Origin: Bacteroidales bacterium
GTDB taxonomy: Bacteria; Bacteroidota; Bacteroidia; Bacteroidales; VadinHA17
Assembly (NCBI GenBank): GCA_022865305.1
Contig: JALHSP010000131.1
Coordinates: 1 to 39,244, forward strand
Direction of reading: 5' to 3'
DNA length: 39,244 nt
Both the position numbers and the translations under genes were made by a program. Shown here in pieces: positions 32,381-39,244 of the stretch (within the stretch, counting starts at the first letter, position 1; the number at the start of each line of letters is the position of its first letter). The notes beneath the pieces are model-generated. The model was not told where the DNA came from. It was given only the letters and a program-made list of their open reading frames with translations, and did not search any database.

Positions 32381-33484
32381 ATGAAACAGGTTTTAAAATA
32401 TACAGGTTACATTTTAGTTCTTCTGATCATCGGATTTCTGATCTGGCGTTTCTATTATATAATTTTCTGGTTGCTGATTGCAGCAGTGCTCTCATTTATC
32501 GGCCAGCCACTGGTACGGTTTTTTGATAAGATCCATATCAAAAAGTTAAGAATACCCCATTCTTTAAGTGCGCTGCTTTCTCTGTTAGTTATTGTGCTTG
32601 TGTTTATGGGATTAATAGCTGTTTTTGTCCCCCTCATCGTCAGCCAGGCAGAAACAATATCAAGGATCGATGTCAGCAGGTTGGCTCAAAACCTGGAGGG
32701 ACCGTTGCAATGGTTAGATGATAAAATGCATGTACTCGGAGCAATCCCTGAAGGACAAAACATACAGGATTTTCTTGTTTCCAAAGCTAAATCGCTTGTT
32801 AACCTTGGAAGTGTTGGCTCATTGATCGGTAATTTTATAAGCGTGGCGGGAAATATCTTTATCGGGTTGTTCTCAATACTTTTTATTGCTTTCTTCTTTT
32901 TAAAAGATGAAAACATGTTCGAGGAAAGTCTTCTTCTTTTCATTCCTTTGAAACATCATAGTGCAACTCATAAAGTGGTCGCTGATTCCAAAAATCTTCT
33001 CATCCGTTATTATATAGGGGTACTAGTGGAAGTAATTGGAGTAATGTCGCTTATTGCTTTAGGACTTTGGATATTTGGCATTGAAAATGCACTCCTTATC
33101 GGATTCTTTGGAGGGATCATGAATATAATTCCGTATCTGGGACCGATTATTGGTTCAATGATTGGAATAACATTGGGAATCACTTCTACACTCGCTACTG
33201 GTTCATATAACGAATTGCTGCCGGTATTATTAAAACTCGCTGGGGTTTTTATCGTCGTGAATTTCATTGATAATAATATCCTTGTCCCCTTCATTTATTC
33301 CAAAAGCGTTAAATCGCATCCCCTTGAGATCTTTCTCATAATAATAATCGGGGGAGGAATTGCAGGATTAGTCGGCATGTTGCTGGCTGTTCCTGCTTAT
33401 ACATTGCTCAGGGTGATAGCCAAAGAATTCTTTCAACAATTCAGAATAGTCAAAAAGCTTACAGACACAATCGATCAGGAGTAA
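32381..33484 (+). CDS. AI-2E-family (PF01594) transporter
   Basis: An inner-membrane permease-like protein of 367 residues with about eight hydrophobic segments. Family landmarks: an N-terminal pair of helices (YILVLLIIGFLIW, IIFWLLIAAVLSFI), the extracytoplasmic helical stretch around residues 95-145, FFFLKDENMF near 175, GFFGGIMNIIPYLGPIIGS at about 245-263 (the family signature, with IPYLGP), and the C-terminal VGMLLAVPAYTLLRVI. Members have been linked to AI-2 export (TqsA), Na+/H+ exchange or general efflux, so the substrate is uncertain. It is a single gene with a strong palindrome at its start. Confidence 0.9.
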   Translation: MKQVLKYTGYILVLLIIGFLIWRFYYIIFWLLIAAVLSFIGQPLVRFFDKIHIKKLRIPHSLSALLSLLVIVLVFMGLIAVFVPLIVSQAETISRIDVSRLAQNLEGPLQWLDDKMHVLGAIPEGQNIQDFLVSKAKSLVNLGSVGSLIGNFISVAGNIFIGLFSILFIAFFFLKDENMFEESLLLFIPLKHHSATHKVVADSKNLLIRYYIGVLVEVIGVMSLIALGLWIFGIENALLIGFFGGIMNIIPYLGPIIGSMIGITLGITSTLATGSYNELLPVLLKLAGVFIVVNFIDNNILVPFIYSKSVKSHPLEIFLIIIIGGGIAGLVGMLLAVPAYTLLRVIAKEFFQQFRIVKKLTDTIDQE

Positions 33485-33489
33485 TGTAA

Positions 33490-33510
33490 ATGCAGAGAGT
33501 CCCACTGCAT
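33490..33510 (+). terminator. Weak hairpin after the permease gene
   Basis: ATGCAG and CTGCAT pair over a nine-base loop five bases after the stop. No T-run follows, so it is only a possible terminator. Confidence 0.25.
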
Positions 33511-33613
33511 AATAAAAGAAAATTTAAATTTACTGTTCAAGATTTGTGGACAATTGAATTTTTTATACGTCTTTTACGAAAATTTTCTTTATTGCATCTA
33601 AGAAATACTATAT

Positions 33614-35098
33614 ATGGCTGAGAACAGGAGAGCAGTGATTATCGGTGCAGGCATTGGGGGAATTACAACAGCTGTATACCTTGCAAAAAACGGCTATACA
33701 GTTGAAATCTATGAAAAGAATTCTGCACCGGGTGGACGAAGCGGACAGATTATCCGCGAGGGACACCGTTTTGACCTTGGTGCAACAATGCTTCTTATGC
33801 CAGGCATTTATCGCCAGGTATTTGATTCGCTGGGTGTAGAACTTAAAGAGGGCAGAGATATTATAGCTCTTGAAGACCTTTACAAAATATATTTCGATGA
33901 CGAAACTAATATTGCTTTTACAACTGACACTGAGAGAATGAAAATGCAGCTCGAATCAATCGAGCCGGGCAGTTTCGAAAAATCGATGGAATATGTTTCT
34001 GAAGGATATGAGATATTTCAGATCGGCATTAAAAAGCTGATCGGACGTAACTTCTACAACCTGTTTCAGTTAGTGAACTTAAAGAATATCGGGCTTCTGA
34101 TTAAACTCAAAACTTATTTCTCGAACTGGTCTTATGCCAGGAAATTCTTTAAGCATCCTCATCTCCTGATGGCATACACTTTTCAGAATATTTATGTAGG
34201 TCAGAGTCCGATTACCTCACCTGCACTATTCTCAATGGTTCCGGCCGCTGAACTTACTGAAGGCTCCTTTTTCCCGAAAGGCGGAATGTTCGCAATAGTT
34301 GAAAAGCTTGCTCATACTGCAGAGTCATCGGGAGTAAAGTTCCATTTTAATAATCCTGTTTCTGAAATAAAAATCAGCGGGAAAAGGGCAGAATATGTTG
34401 TTTTGAGCGACGGTACAGAAGTAAAGGCAGATATCATTCTCGCAAATGCTGACCTGCCCTATGTATATCGCGAATTATTACCAGATAAAAGGATTTCAGC
34501 CCGTCTGGACCGTATGAAATACTCATGTTCTGCAATATGTTTTCACTGGGGACTCGATAAAGTCTATCCTCAGCTTGATCATCATAATGTTTTCCTGTCT
34601 GACGAATTACGGCAGGGGCTCAATCATATTTTTATTGATAAATCTGTAAGCGATCACCCCAGTTTTTATGTCCATGCACCTGCAAGAACTGATCCCATGG
34701 CAGCTCCGCCAAACCAGGATACATTGTCAGTTATTGTTCCCGCCGGACATGTTGATAAAACTAAAAATCAGGATTGGGACATGATTAAGAAACGGACACG
34801 TAAAGCTGTGACAGAACGGCTAAAACGGTTTGGGATAGAAGATATTGAAGAGCATATTAAATTTGAGATCTGCCATACTCCTGAAGACTGGGAAAGTTCA
34901 TGTAATATTTCAAGAGGTTCCGTTTTCGGGAGTCTTGCCCATAACATCTTCCAGATGGGTTATTTCCGACCGCATAACCGTCATGATCGCTACAATAACT
35001 TATATTTTGTGGGAGGCAGCACACACCCGGGGAATGGGATCCCGAATGTCCTGCTGTCGGCTAAACTTGTTGCTGAAAGGATCCTGTCTGGAAAATAA
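33614..35098 (+). CDS. crtI: Phytoene desaturase-type carotenoid oxidoreductase
   Basis: An FAD-dependent desaturase of 494 residues that introduces double bases-conjugating bonds into phytoene or a related C30/C40 polyene. An N-terminal dinucleotide-binding fold is visible (VIIGAGIGGITTAVYLAKNG then EIYEKN, residues 8-36), followed by PGGRSGQIIREGHRFDLGAT. It ends with the CrtI signature YFVGGSTHPGNGIPNVLLSA (about 464-483). The length is typical. The synthase gene follows after 33 bp, so the two form a carotenoid operon. A CrtN-like C30 enzyme or a later-step desaturase cannot be separated from CrtI by eye. Confidence 0.9.
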   Translation: MAENRRAVIIGAGIGGITTAVYLAKNGYTVEIYEKNSAPGGRSGQIIREGHRFDLGATMLLMPGIYRQVFDSLGVELKEGRDIIALEDLYKIYFDDETNIAFTTDTERMKMQLESIEPGSFEKSMEYVSEGYEIFQIGIKKLIGRNFYNLFQLVNLKNIGLLIKLKTYFSNWSYARKFFKHPHLLMAYTFQNIYVGQSPITSPALFSMVPAAELTEGSFFPKGGMFAIVEKLAHTAESSGVKFHFNNPVSEIKISGKRAEYVVLSDGTEVKADIILANADLPYVYRELLPDKRISARLDRMKYSCSAICFHWGLDKVYPQLDHHNVFLSDELRQGLNHIFIDKSVSDHPSFYVHAPARTDPMAAPPNQDTLSVIVPAGHVDKTKNQDWDMIKKRTRKAVTERLKRFGIEDIEEHIKFEICHTPEDWESSCNISRGSVFGSLAHNIFQMGYFRPHNRHDRYNNLYFVGGSTHPGNGIPNVLLSAKLVAERILSGK

Positions 35099-35131
35099 TG
35101 GAATTTTATTATAACTAATTGAAATTATTTA

Positions 35132-36073
35132 ATGGACTTACAAAAAGAAAAATTTCTTGAAATTTATAATTCAATAGATTTTCATCAGATAAAAGATCAT
35201 CCGAATATCCTGATAGCTGCCGCCTTTTGGGATCAGGAGAGATATTATGCAGCAAAGACATGCTATAAATTCATGAGAATGATTGATGATCTTATCGATA
35301 ATCACAAAGTCAGAAATAAAACAATTGCACCTGAAGAAAGAAAAGAATTTGCAGTAAATGTCAGTAACTGGCTGAAAATGACGATTAATTCTGAAGATTG
35401 CAATCCGCTTCAGAAAGAGCTTGTTGAAATTATTGAAAAATTCAGGATCCCCCATTGGCCTATTGAAGCATTTGCAAAATCAATGATCTTTGATATTAAC
35501 AACGATGGATTTCCTACTCTCGATGCTTTTCTTAATTATTCGCAGGGTGCCTCGGTTGCTCCGGCATCCATATTTGTTCATCTGAGCGGACTAACAAATC
35601 AGAACGGCACTTATAAAGAACCAGTGTTTGATGTCAGAGAAGCTGCAACACCCTGTGCTATATTTAGTTATCTTGTTCATATTATACGCGATTTTCAGAA
35701 AGACCAGCTGAATAATCTGAATTATTTTGCCGATGACCTGATAGCTAAACACGGTTTAAGCAGACCGGACCTCAAAAAAATTGCAAATGGATATCCGGTC
35801 AGTAAAAATTTCCGCGACCTGATAAAAGAATATCAATCCCTTGCAGATGAATACCGCCTGAAGACATATGATGTGATAAAAAGGATACGTCCATTTCTCG
35901 AACCACAATACCAGATCAGCCTTGATATAATATTTGATCTTTACCTTATGGTTTTTGAAAGGATTGATATGCAGAAAGGGAAGTATACTTCAGTGGAGCT
36001 CAATCCAACACCTGAAGAAACAAAGAAAAGGGTTTATGAAACTATAATGCACTTTAGACCTGTAACAACATAA
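35132..36073 (+). CDS. crtB: Squalene/phytoene synthase family protein
   Basis: A prenyl condensing enzyme of 313 residues that joins two prenyl diphosphates head to head to form phytoene (or a C30 analogue). Both Asp-rich metal sites are seen: MIDDLIDNH (Asp52, Asp53, Asp56) and HIIRDFQKDQ (Asp187, Asp191). Substrate-binding residues lie in ATPCAIFSYLVHIIRD. It follows crtI and supplies its substrate. No lycopene cyclase, hydroxylase or geranylgeranyl diphosphate synthase gene is next to it in this window. Confidence 0.9.
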   Translation: MDLQKEKFLEIYNSIDFHQIKDHPNILIAAAFWDQERYYAAKTCYKFMRMIDDLIDNHKVRNKTIAPEERKEFAVNVSNWLKMTINSEDCNPLQKELVEIIEKFRIPHWPIEAFAKSMIFDINNDGFPTLDAFLNYSQGASVAPASIFVHLSGLTNQNGTYKEPVFDVREAATPCAIFSYLVHIIRDFQKDQLNNLNYFADDLIAKHGLSRPDLKKIANGYPVSKNFRDLIKEYQSLADEYRLKTYDVIKRIRPFLEPQYQISLDIIFDLYLMVFERIDMQKGKYTSVELNPTPEETKKRVYETIMHFRPVTT

Positions 36074-36094
36074 ATATTTGACATAAGCTGATCG

Positions 36095-36161
36095 GAGATG
36101 TTTCAAAGTCAACCACCTCCCCCCCGACAAGTCGGGGGGGAGGTGGTTCGCTAAACATCTC
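36095..36161. repeat. Short palindromic MITE/REP-like element, copy C
   Basis: A 67-bp element with ends GAGATGTTT (36095-36103) and AAACATCTC (36153-36161). Its core is a perfect 18-bp inverted repeat with a two-base AA loop: the arms at 36111-36128 and 36131-36148 begin AACCACCT and carry seven C facing seven G. As RNA it would be an extremely stable hairpin right after crtB and may act as terminator. It is the most compact copy of the family at 2631-2759 and 30356-30478. Confidence 0.75.
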
Positions 36162-36189
36162 AATAGCTTTTATTAAAAAAATAAGAATT

Positions 36190-38634
36190 ATGAGGAAGTT
36201 ATTGTGTTTTAGTTTTTTATTTCTATCTGTTTTACTTTCCGGTGCGGAAACAGGAAAGGTCTTGCTCTTTTCATTTTTCAAAGGAAACGGAGAGGATGGT
36301 CTCCATTTAGCCTATAGCAGGGATGGATATAATTTTACCGTTCTGAATAACGATAAATCATTCCTTACTCCGGTTGTGGGAGTTTCAAAACTCATGCGCG
36401 ATCCATGTATAATAAGGACACCCGATGGTACTTTCCACATGGTATGGACAGCAGGATGGACTGAGAAAGGTATCGGATATGCATCCTCCAGAGATCTTAT
36501 TAACTGGTCGGAACAGAAATATTTTATGGTGATGGAAAAAGAACCTGCCGCACGGAATACCTGGGCTCCTGAAATAATTTATGACAGGAAAAATAAGCAA
36601 TTCCTTATAATCTGGGCTACCACAATTCCAGGGAGGTTCCCGGATACAGAAAAAGCCGGTGATACTGGTTATAATCACAGGATATATTCCGTTACTACAA
36701 AGGATTTTGAAACATTCTCAGGAACAAAACTATTTTATGACAAAGGTTTTAATGTTATTGATGCTACAATAATTGAAAACCGGAAGAACTATGTAATGTT
36801 CGTTAAGGATGAAACCAGGAATCCTCCTCAGAAAAATATCAGGATCACAACCTCCGGCAGCCTTTATGGCCCATTTTCGTCTCCTTCAGATCCGATTACC
36901 GGGAATTACTGGGCGGAAGGACCAACTTCAATAAAAATCAATGACACATGGTTTGTTTATTTTGATAAGTATACTGAGAAAAAAATGGGTGCAGTTATTT
37001 CAAAGGATCTGAAAACATGGGAAGATATTTCCGGGAAGGTGACTTTTCCTGAAGGTGTAAGACATGGAACCATTTTTGAAGTTGATGAAAATATCCTGAA
37101 ACCATTGTTACAGTACTCAAATGTTCAGCAGGGTCAGATAGAAGTAAAAGAGGATATTGAAAGTGTACATCCGTTTTATAATGTAAAAGATTATGGGGCA
37201 AAGGGCGACAGCACTTCAATTGAAACCGATGCAATCAACAAAGCAATTGATGCCGCTTCGGCTGCGGGCGGCGGAACTGTTTATTTCCCTGCAGGAAACT
37301 ATCTGAGCTTCTCAATACATTTGAAAAGCAACATTACTCTTTTTCTTGATAACGGAGCCTTCCTTATCGGAGCAGATCCTGCTTCAGGAAAGGGTGGTTA
37401 CGATGCCCCTGAACCTAATGCTTTTGACATGTACCAGGATTTTGGTCACAGTCACTGGCATAACAGCCTTATCTGGGGTGAAAACATTGAGAATATTGCA
37501 ATTACCGGACATGGATGGATCGTAGGGAACGAACTTACCAGGTCGGGAAGGGCAAATCCCGGTATTGGGAATAAAGCTATTGCCCTGAAGCTCTGCCGTA
37601 ATGTTATCCTTAAAGATATTACGATACTACGCGGCGGTCATTTCTGTCTTCTGGCGACCGGTGTCGACAACATGACTATTGAAAATGTAAAAATTGATAC
37701 CAACCGTGACGGCTTTGATATTGACTGTTGCAGGCATGTTCATATGTCAAATTGCAGCGTTAATTCTCCTTTCGATGATGCCATTGTTCTTAAAAGCTCA
37801 TTCGGCCTCGGCTTTGCAAGGGTAACTGAAGATGTAACTATTACCAACTGTTCTGTGAGCGGTTTTGATATCGGAACATTTCTTGACGGAACTTACCAGC
37901 GGAAGAATTATGACCGTGTACCAGATCGCGGGGTTGTTACCGGAAGAATTAAATTCGGTACGGAATCGAATGGCGGATTCAGGAATATCACCATCTCAAA
38001 CTGCACTTTCGAATTCTGCCGGGGTCTTGCTCTTGAGACTGTTGATGGCGGAATTCTTGAAGATATAAGTGTAACAAATGTTACAATGCGTGATGTGATG
38101 GGAGCTCCGTTTTTCCTGAGGCTGGGAGCCAGGATGAGAGGACCGGAAGGAACACCTGTAGGAAAAATGAGAAGAATTAACATAAGCAATATTGTGGTAT
38201 ACAGCGCCAATCCCGATTATGCTTCACTTATCCTTGGCATCCCCGGTTATGACATTGAGGATGTGAAACTCAATAATATCACTCTGCTTATAAAGGGAGG
38301 AGCTCCTAAAGAACAGGCTGAAATAGTAGTTCCTGAAAAGGAGAATTCTTATCCCGATCCGCAGGAATTCGGGAAGATCCCAACCTACGGATTTTTTATA
38401 CGGCATGTAAAGAATATTGAGATGACAAATATTGAAATGAAGCTGGAGAACGAAGATTTCCGTCCTCCTTTTATTCTGGAAGATGTAAAAGGAGCATCAT
38501 TTATTAATGTAAAAACTCCTCATATTGAGGGGGTACCTTCATTCATCCTGAAAAAGGTTTCCAATTTTAAAACGATACAATGCGGCCTTTTGCCGGATAA
38601 GAAAATTGATAAAGTCGAATCTTTAAAATTTTAA
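36190..38634 (+). CDS. GH43-GH28 fusion, secreted pectin-type glycosidase
   Basis: A bifunctional secreted protein of 814 residues with a signal peptide (residues 1-18). Residues about 22-315 form a five-bladed GH43-like propeller: MRDPCIIRTPDGTFHMVW with Asp71, WAPEIIYD, VIDATIIE with Asp191, and WAEGPTSI with Glu243 as likely acid. Residues about 328-810 form a GH28 right-handed beta-helix starting NVKDYGAKGDSTSIETDAIN. It contains NRDGFDIDC (Asp507), PFDDAIVLKS (Asp529, Asp530) and GRIKFGTES (Arg586, Lys588). The G-H-G motif usual in polygalacturonases is not visible; GFDIGT lies there instead. It probably removes arabinofuranose or galactose and then galacturonic acid from rhamnogalacturonan side regions. 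The acetylesterase gene follows after 3 bp. Confidence 0.9.
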   Translation: MRKLLCFSFLFLSVLLSGAETGKVLLFSFFKGNGEDGLHLAYSRDGYNFTVLNNDKSFLTPVVGVSKLMRDPCIIRTPDGTFHMVWTAGWTEKGIGYASSRDLINWSEQKYFMVMEKEPAARNTWAPEIIYDRKNKQFLIIWATTIPGRFPDTEKAGDTGYNHRIYSVTTKDFETFSGTKLFYDKGFNVIDATIIENRKNYVMFVKDETRNPPQKNIRITTSGSLYGPFSSPSDPITGNYWAEGPTSIKINDTWFVYFDKYTEKKMGAVISKDLKTWEDISGKVTFPEGVRHGTIFEVDENILKPLLQYSNVQQGQIEVKEDIESVHPFYNVKDYGAKGDSTSIETDAINKAIDAASAAGGGTVYFPAGNYLSFSIHLKSNITLFLDNGAFLIGADPASGKGGYDAPEPNAFDMYQDFGHSHWHNSLIWGENIENIAITGHGWIVGNELTRSGRANPGIGNKAIALKLCRNVILKDITILRGGHFCLLATGVDNMTIENVKIDTNRDGFDIDCCRHVHMSNCSVNSPFDDAIVLKSSFGLGFARVTEDVTITNCSVSGFDIGTFLDGTYQRKNYDRVPDRGVVTGRIKFGTESNGGFRNITISNCTFEFCRGLALETVDGGILEDISVTNVTMRDVMGAPFFLRLGARMRGPEGTPVGKMRRINISNIVVYSANPDYASLILGIPGYDIEDVKLNNITLLIKGGAPKEQAEIVVPEKENSYPDPQEFGKIPTYGFFIRHVKNIEMTNIEMKLENEDFRPPFILEDVKGASFINVKTPHIEGVPSFILKKVSNFKTIQCGLLPDKKIDKVESLKF

Positions 38635-38637
38635 GAA

Positions 38638-39075
38638 ATGATACGTTATACTGTTTTGTTATTTTCATTTTTCTTTTTAACAGCTGGAACAGTGGATGAA
38701 AAAAAATCAAAACCTGTAATCTACTTAATCGGTGACTCAACTGTGAAAAACGGAAGCGGAAAAGGTGCAACTCCGATAGTCTGTTCCCTTATCCCAAGGA
38801 ATATCTGGGAAAACGGTAAAGTGGCAAGGTCGTCAAATGATTATGCAAAATGGACTGAAGAATCGGCTGTAACTGCAAAGGCATTTTTTATTAATCTAAA
38901 TGAAATAATTGCTTTGAAATATGAGACTCTGGGAGAGGAAGCAGTGAAAACAAAACTATTCCTTACTGACCATACTCATACAACTGAAGCAGGAGCGATA
39001 CTTAATGCATCGGTAGTAGCAGAGGGAATAAAAGATCTGAAGCGCTGTAAATTAAGAAAGTACCTAAAAGAATAA
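38638..39075 (+). pseudogene. Rhamnogalacturonan acetylesterase (CE12-like), centre deleted
   Basis: Remnant of an SGNH-hydrolase acetylesterase that removes acetyl groups from rhamnogalacturonan. It keeps the signal peptide, block I VIYLIGDSTVKNGSGKG (Ser34 nucleophile) and the C-terminal TDHTHTTEAGA with the catalytic Asp and His. Between them it jumps in frame from NGSGKGA to GATPIVCSLIPRNIW, a segment that normally lies about 100 residues further on. The G of block II and N of block III, which form the oxyanion hole, are therefore missing. The string AAAGGTGC at the joint (38760-38767) encodes KGA in both parental positions, so a deletion between short repeats is likely. The 145 residues compare with about 250 in the family. 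The frame is open, so a stable product is possible but not an active esterase. Confidence 0.85.
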
Positions 39076-39202
39076 CTATCTTACTCGACCCCTTTTTTTA
39101 CTCTTTATCACTAGTGTCCGACTAAAATAATAAAATAAGGGGTACTCCCCAAAGGTTTCCCCCAGATGTTGTAATTTGGTTTTTGGAGAAAATAAATACA
39201 AC

Positions 39203-39244
39203 ATGAGTAAAGATACAGAAATAAAATTTGTCGGACAGCCGGTT
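39203..39244 (+). CDS. Start of an IS4-type transposase (partial)
   Basis: Fourteen codons, MSKDTEIKFVGQPV, run off the window edge. The pattern F-x-GQP just after the start matches the N-terminal DUF4372-type region of IS4-family DDE transposases common in Bacteroidota. The DNA before it (39115-39202) has no gene and could hold the element's left end. The identification rests on a very short sequence. Confidence 0.45.
   Translation, partial: MSKDTEIKFVGQPV

Noticed and set aside
39115-39237. TGTCCGAC at 39115-39122 facing GTCGGACA at 39230-39237
   Set aside because: An 8-bp inverted match over 123 bp with the second arm inside the transposase coding region is likely chance and not the element's terminal repeat.
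1-39244. CRISPR array, tRNA or rRNA genes, defence system
   Set aside because: No regularly spaced repeats, cloverleaf or rRNA sequence, and no nuclease or restriction gene was found.

Overview
The window looks like a chromosomal segment of a Bacteroidota bacterium, most likely an anaerobic or facultative glycan degrader of the Bacteroidales/Marinilabiliales type. The reasons are a SusC/SusD pair, many lipoprotein signal peptides with short lipoboxes, TAnnTTTG-like -7 promoter boxes, mostly absent Shine-Dalgarno sites, a DUF3078 outer-membrane protein and an IS1380 transposase. No tRNA, rRNA or CRISPR array was seen.

Layout. (1) 1-4.0 kb is worn accessory DNA: a partial IS1380 transposase cut by the window edge, a YegP-like DUF1508 protein, a broken DUF3078 gene, mscL with a frameshifted last helix, a membrane protein/XRE regulator pair, and a half-deleted patatin gene. 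(2) 4.0-9.0 kb holds a MarR regulator, a PurM/PurL-like protein with unusual cysteines, a small possibly broken ORF and a P2-type Ca2+ ATPase. Two near-identical palindromes, one before marR and one before the small ORF, suggest a small MarR regulon. (3) 9.2-20.5 kb is a tight five-gene operon: GH78 rhamnosidase, a propeller plus helical-toroid protein of unknown function, a GH2 exo-glucosaminidase-like enzyme, a DegT-type PLP enzyme and a sialidase-like/YdjC deacetylase fusion. (4) 20.7-26.8 kb is a PKD lipoprotein, SusC and SusD, closed by a clear terminator. Together (3) and (4) form a polysaccharide utilisation locus. (5) 26.9-32.05 kb contains two ceramidase-fold proteins converging on a PHP-domain protein and a wrecked esterase. 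(6) 32.2-36.1 kb has a DUF2141 remnant, an AI-2E-family permease and the carotenoid genes crtI-crtB. (7) 36.2-39.1 kb carries a GH43-GH28 fusion and a rhamnogalacturonan acetylesterase that has lost its middle, followed by the start of a second transposase.

How it may work: the SusCD complex and PKD lipoprotein would capture and import a glycan containing rhamnose and amino sugar. GH78, GH2 and the sialidase/deacetylase fusion would trim it, and the 744-residue propeller-toroid protein is the best candidate for an undescribed enzyme. The GH43-GH28 protein points to pectin (rhamnogalacturonan) as a second substrate.

The most striking pattern is decay by internal deletion. At least four genes outside the large operon (DUF3078, patatin, esterase, acetylesterase) kept recognisable ends but lost middle segments. 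Two joints can be read as short direct repeats of about 8 bp. Single-base frameshifts occur in DUF3078, mscL and perhaps the small ORF. The window also has three copies of a short palindromic element with related terminal inverted repeats, and one cluster of mini-palindromes.
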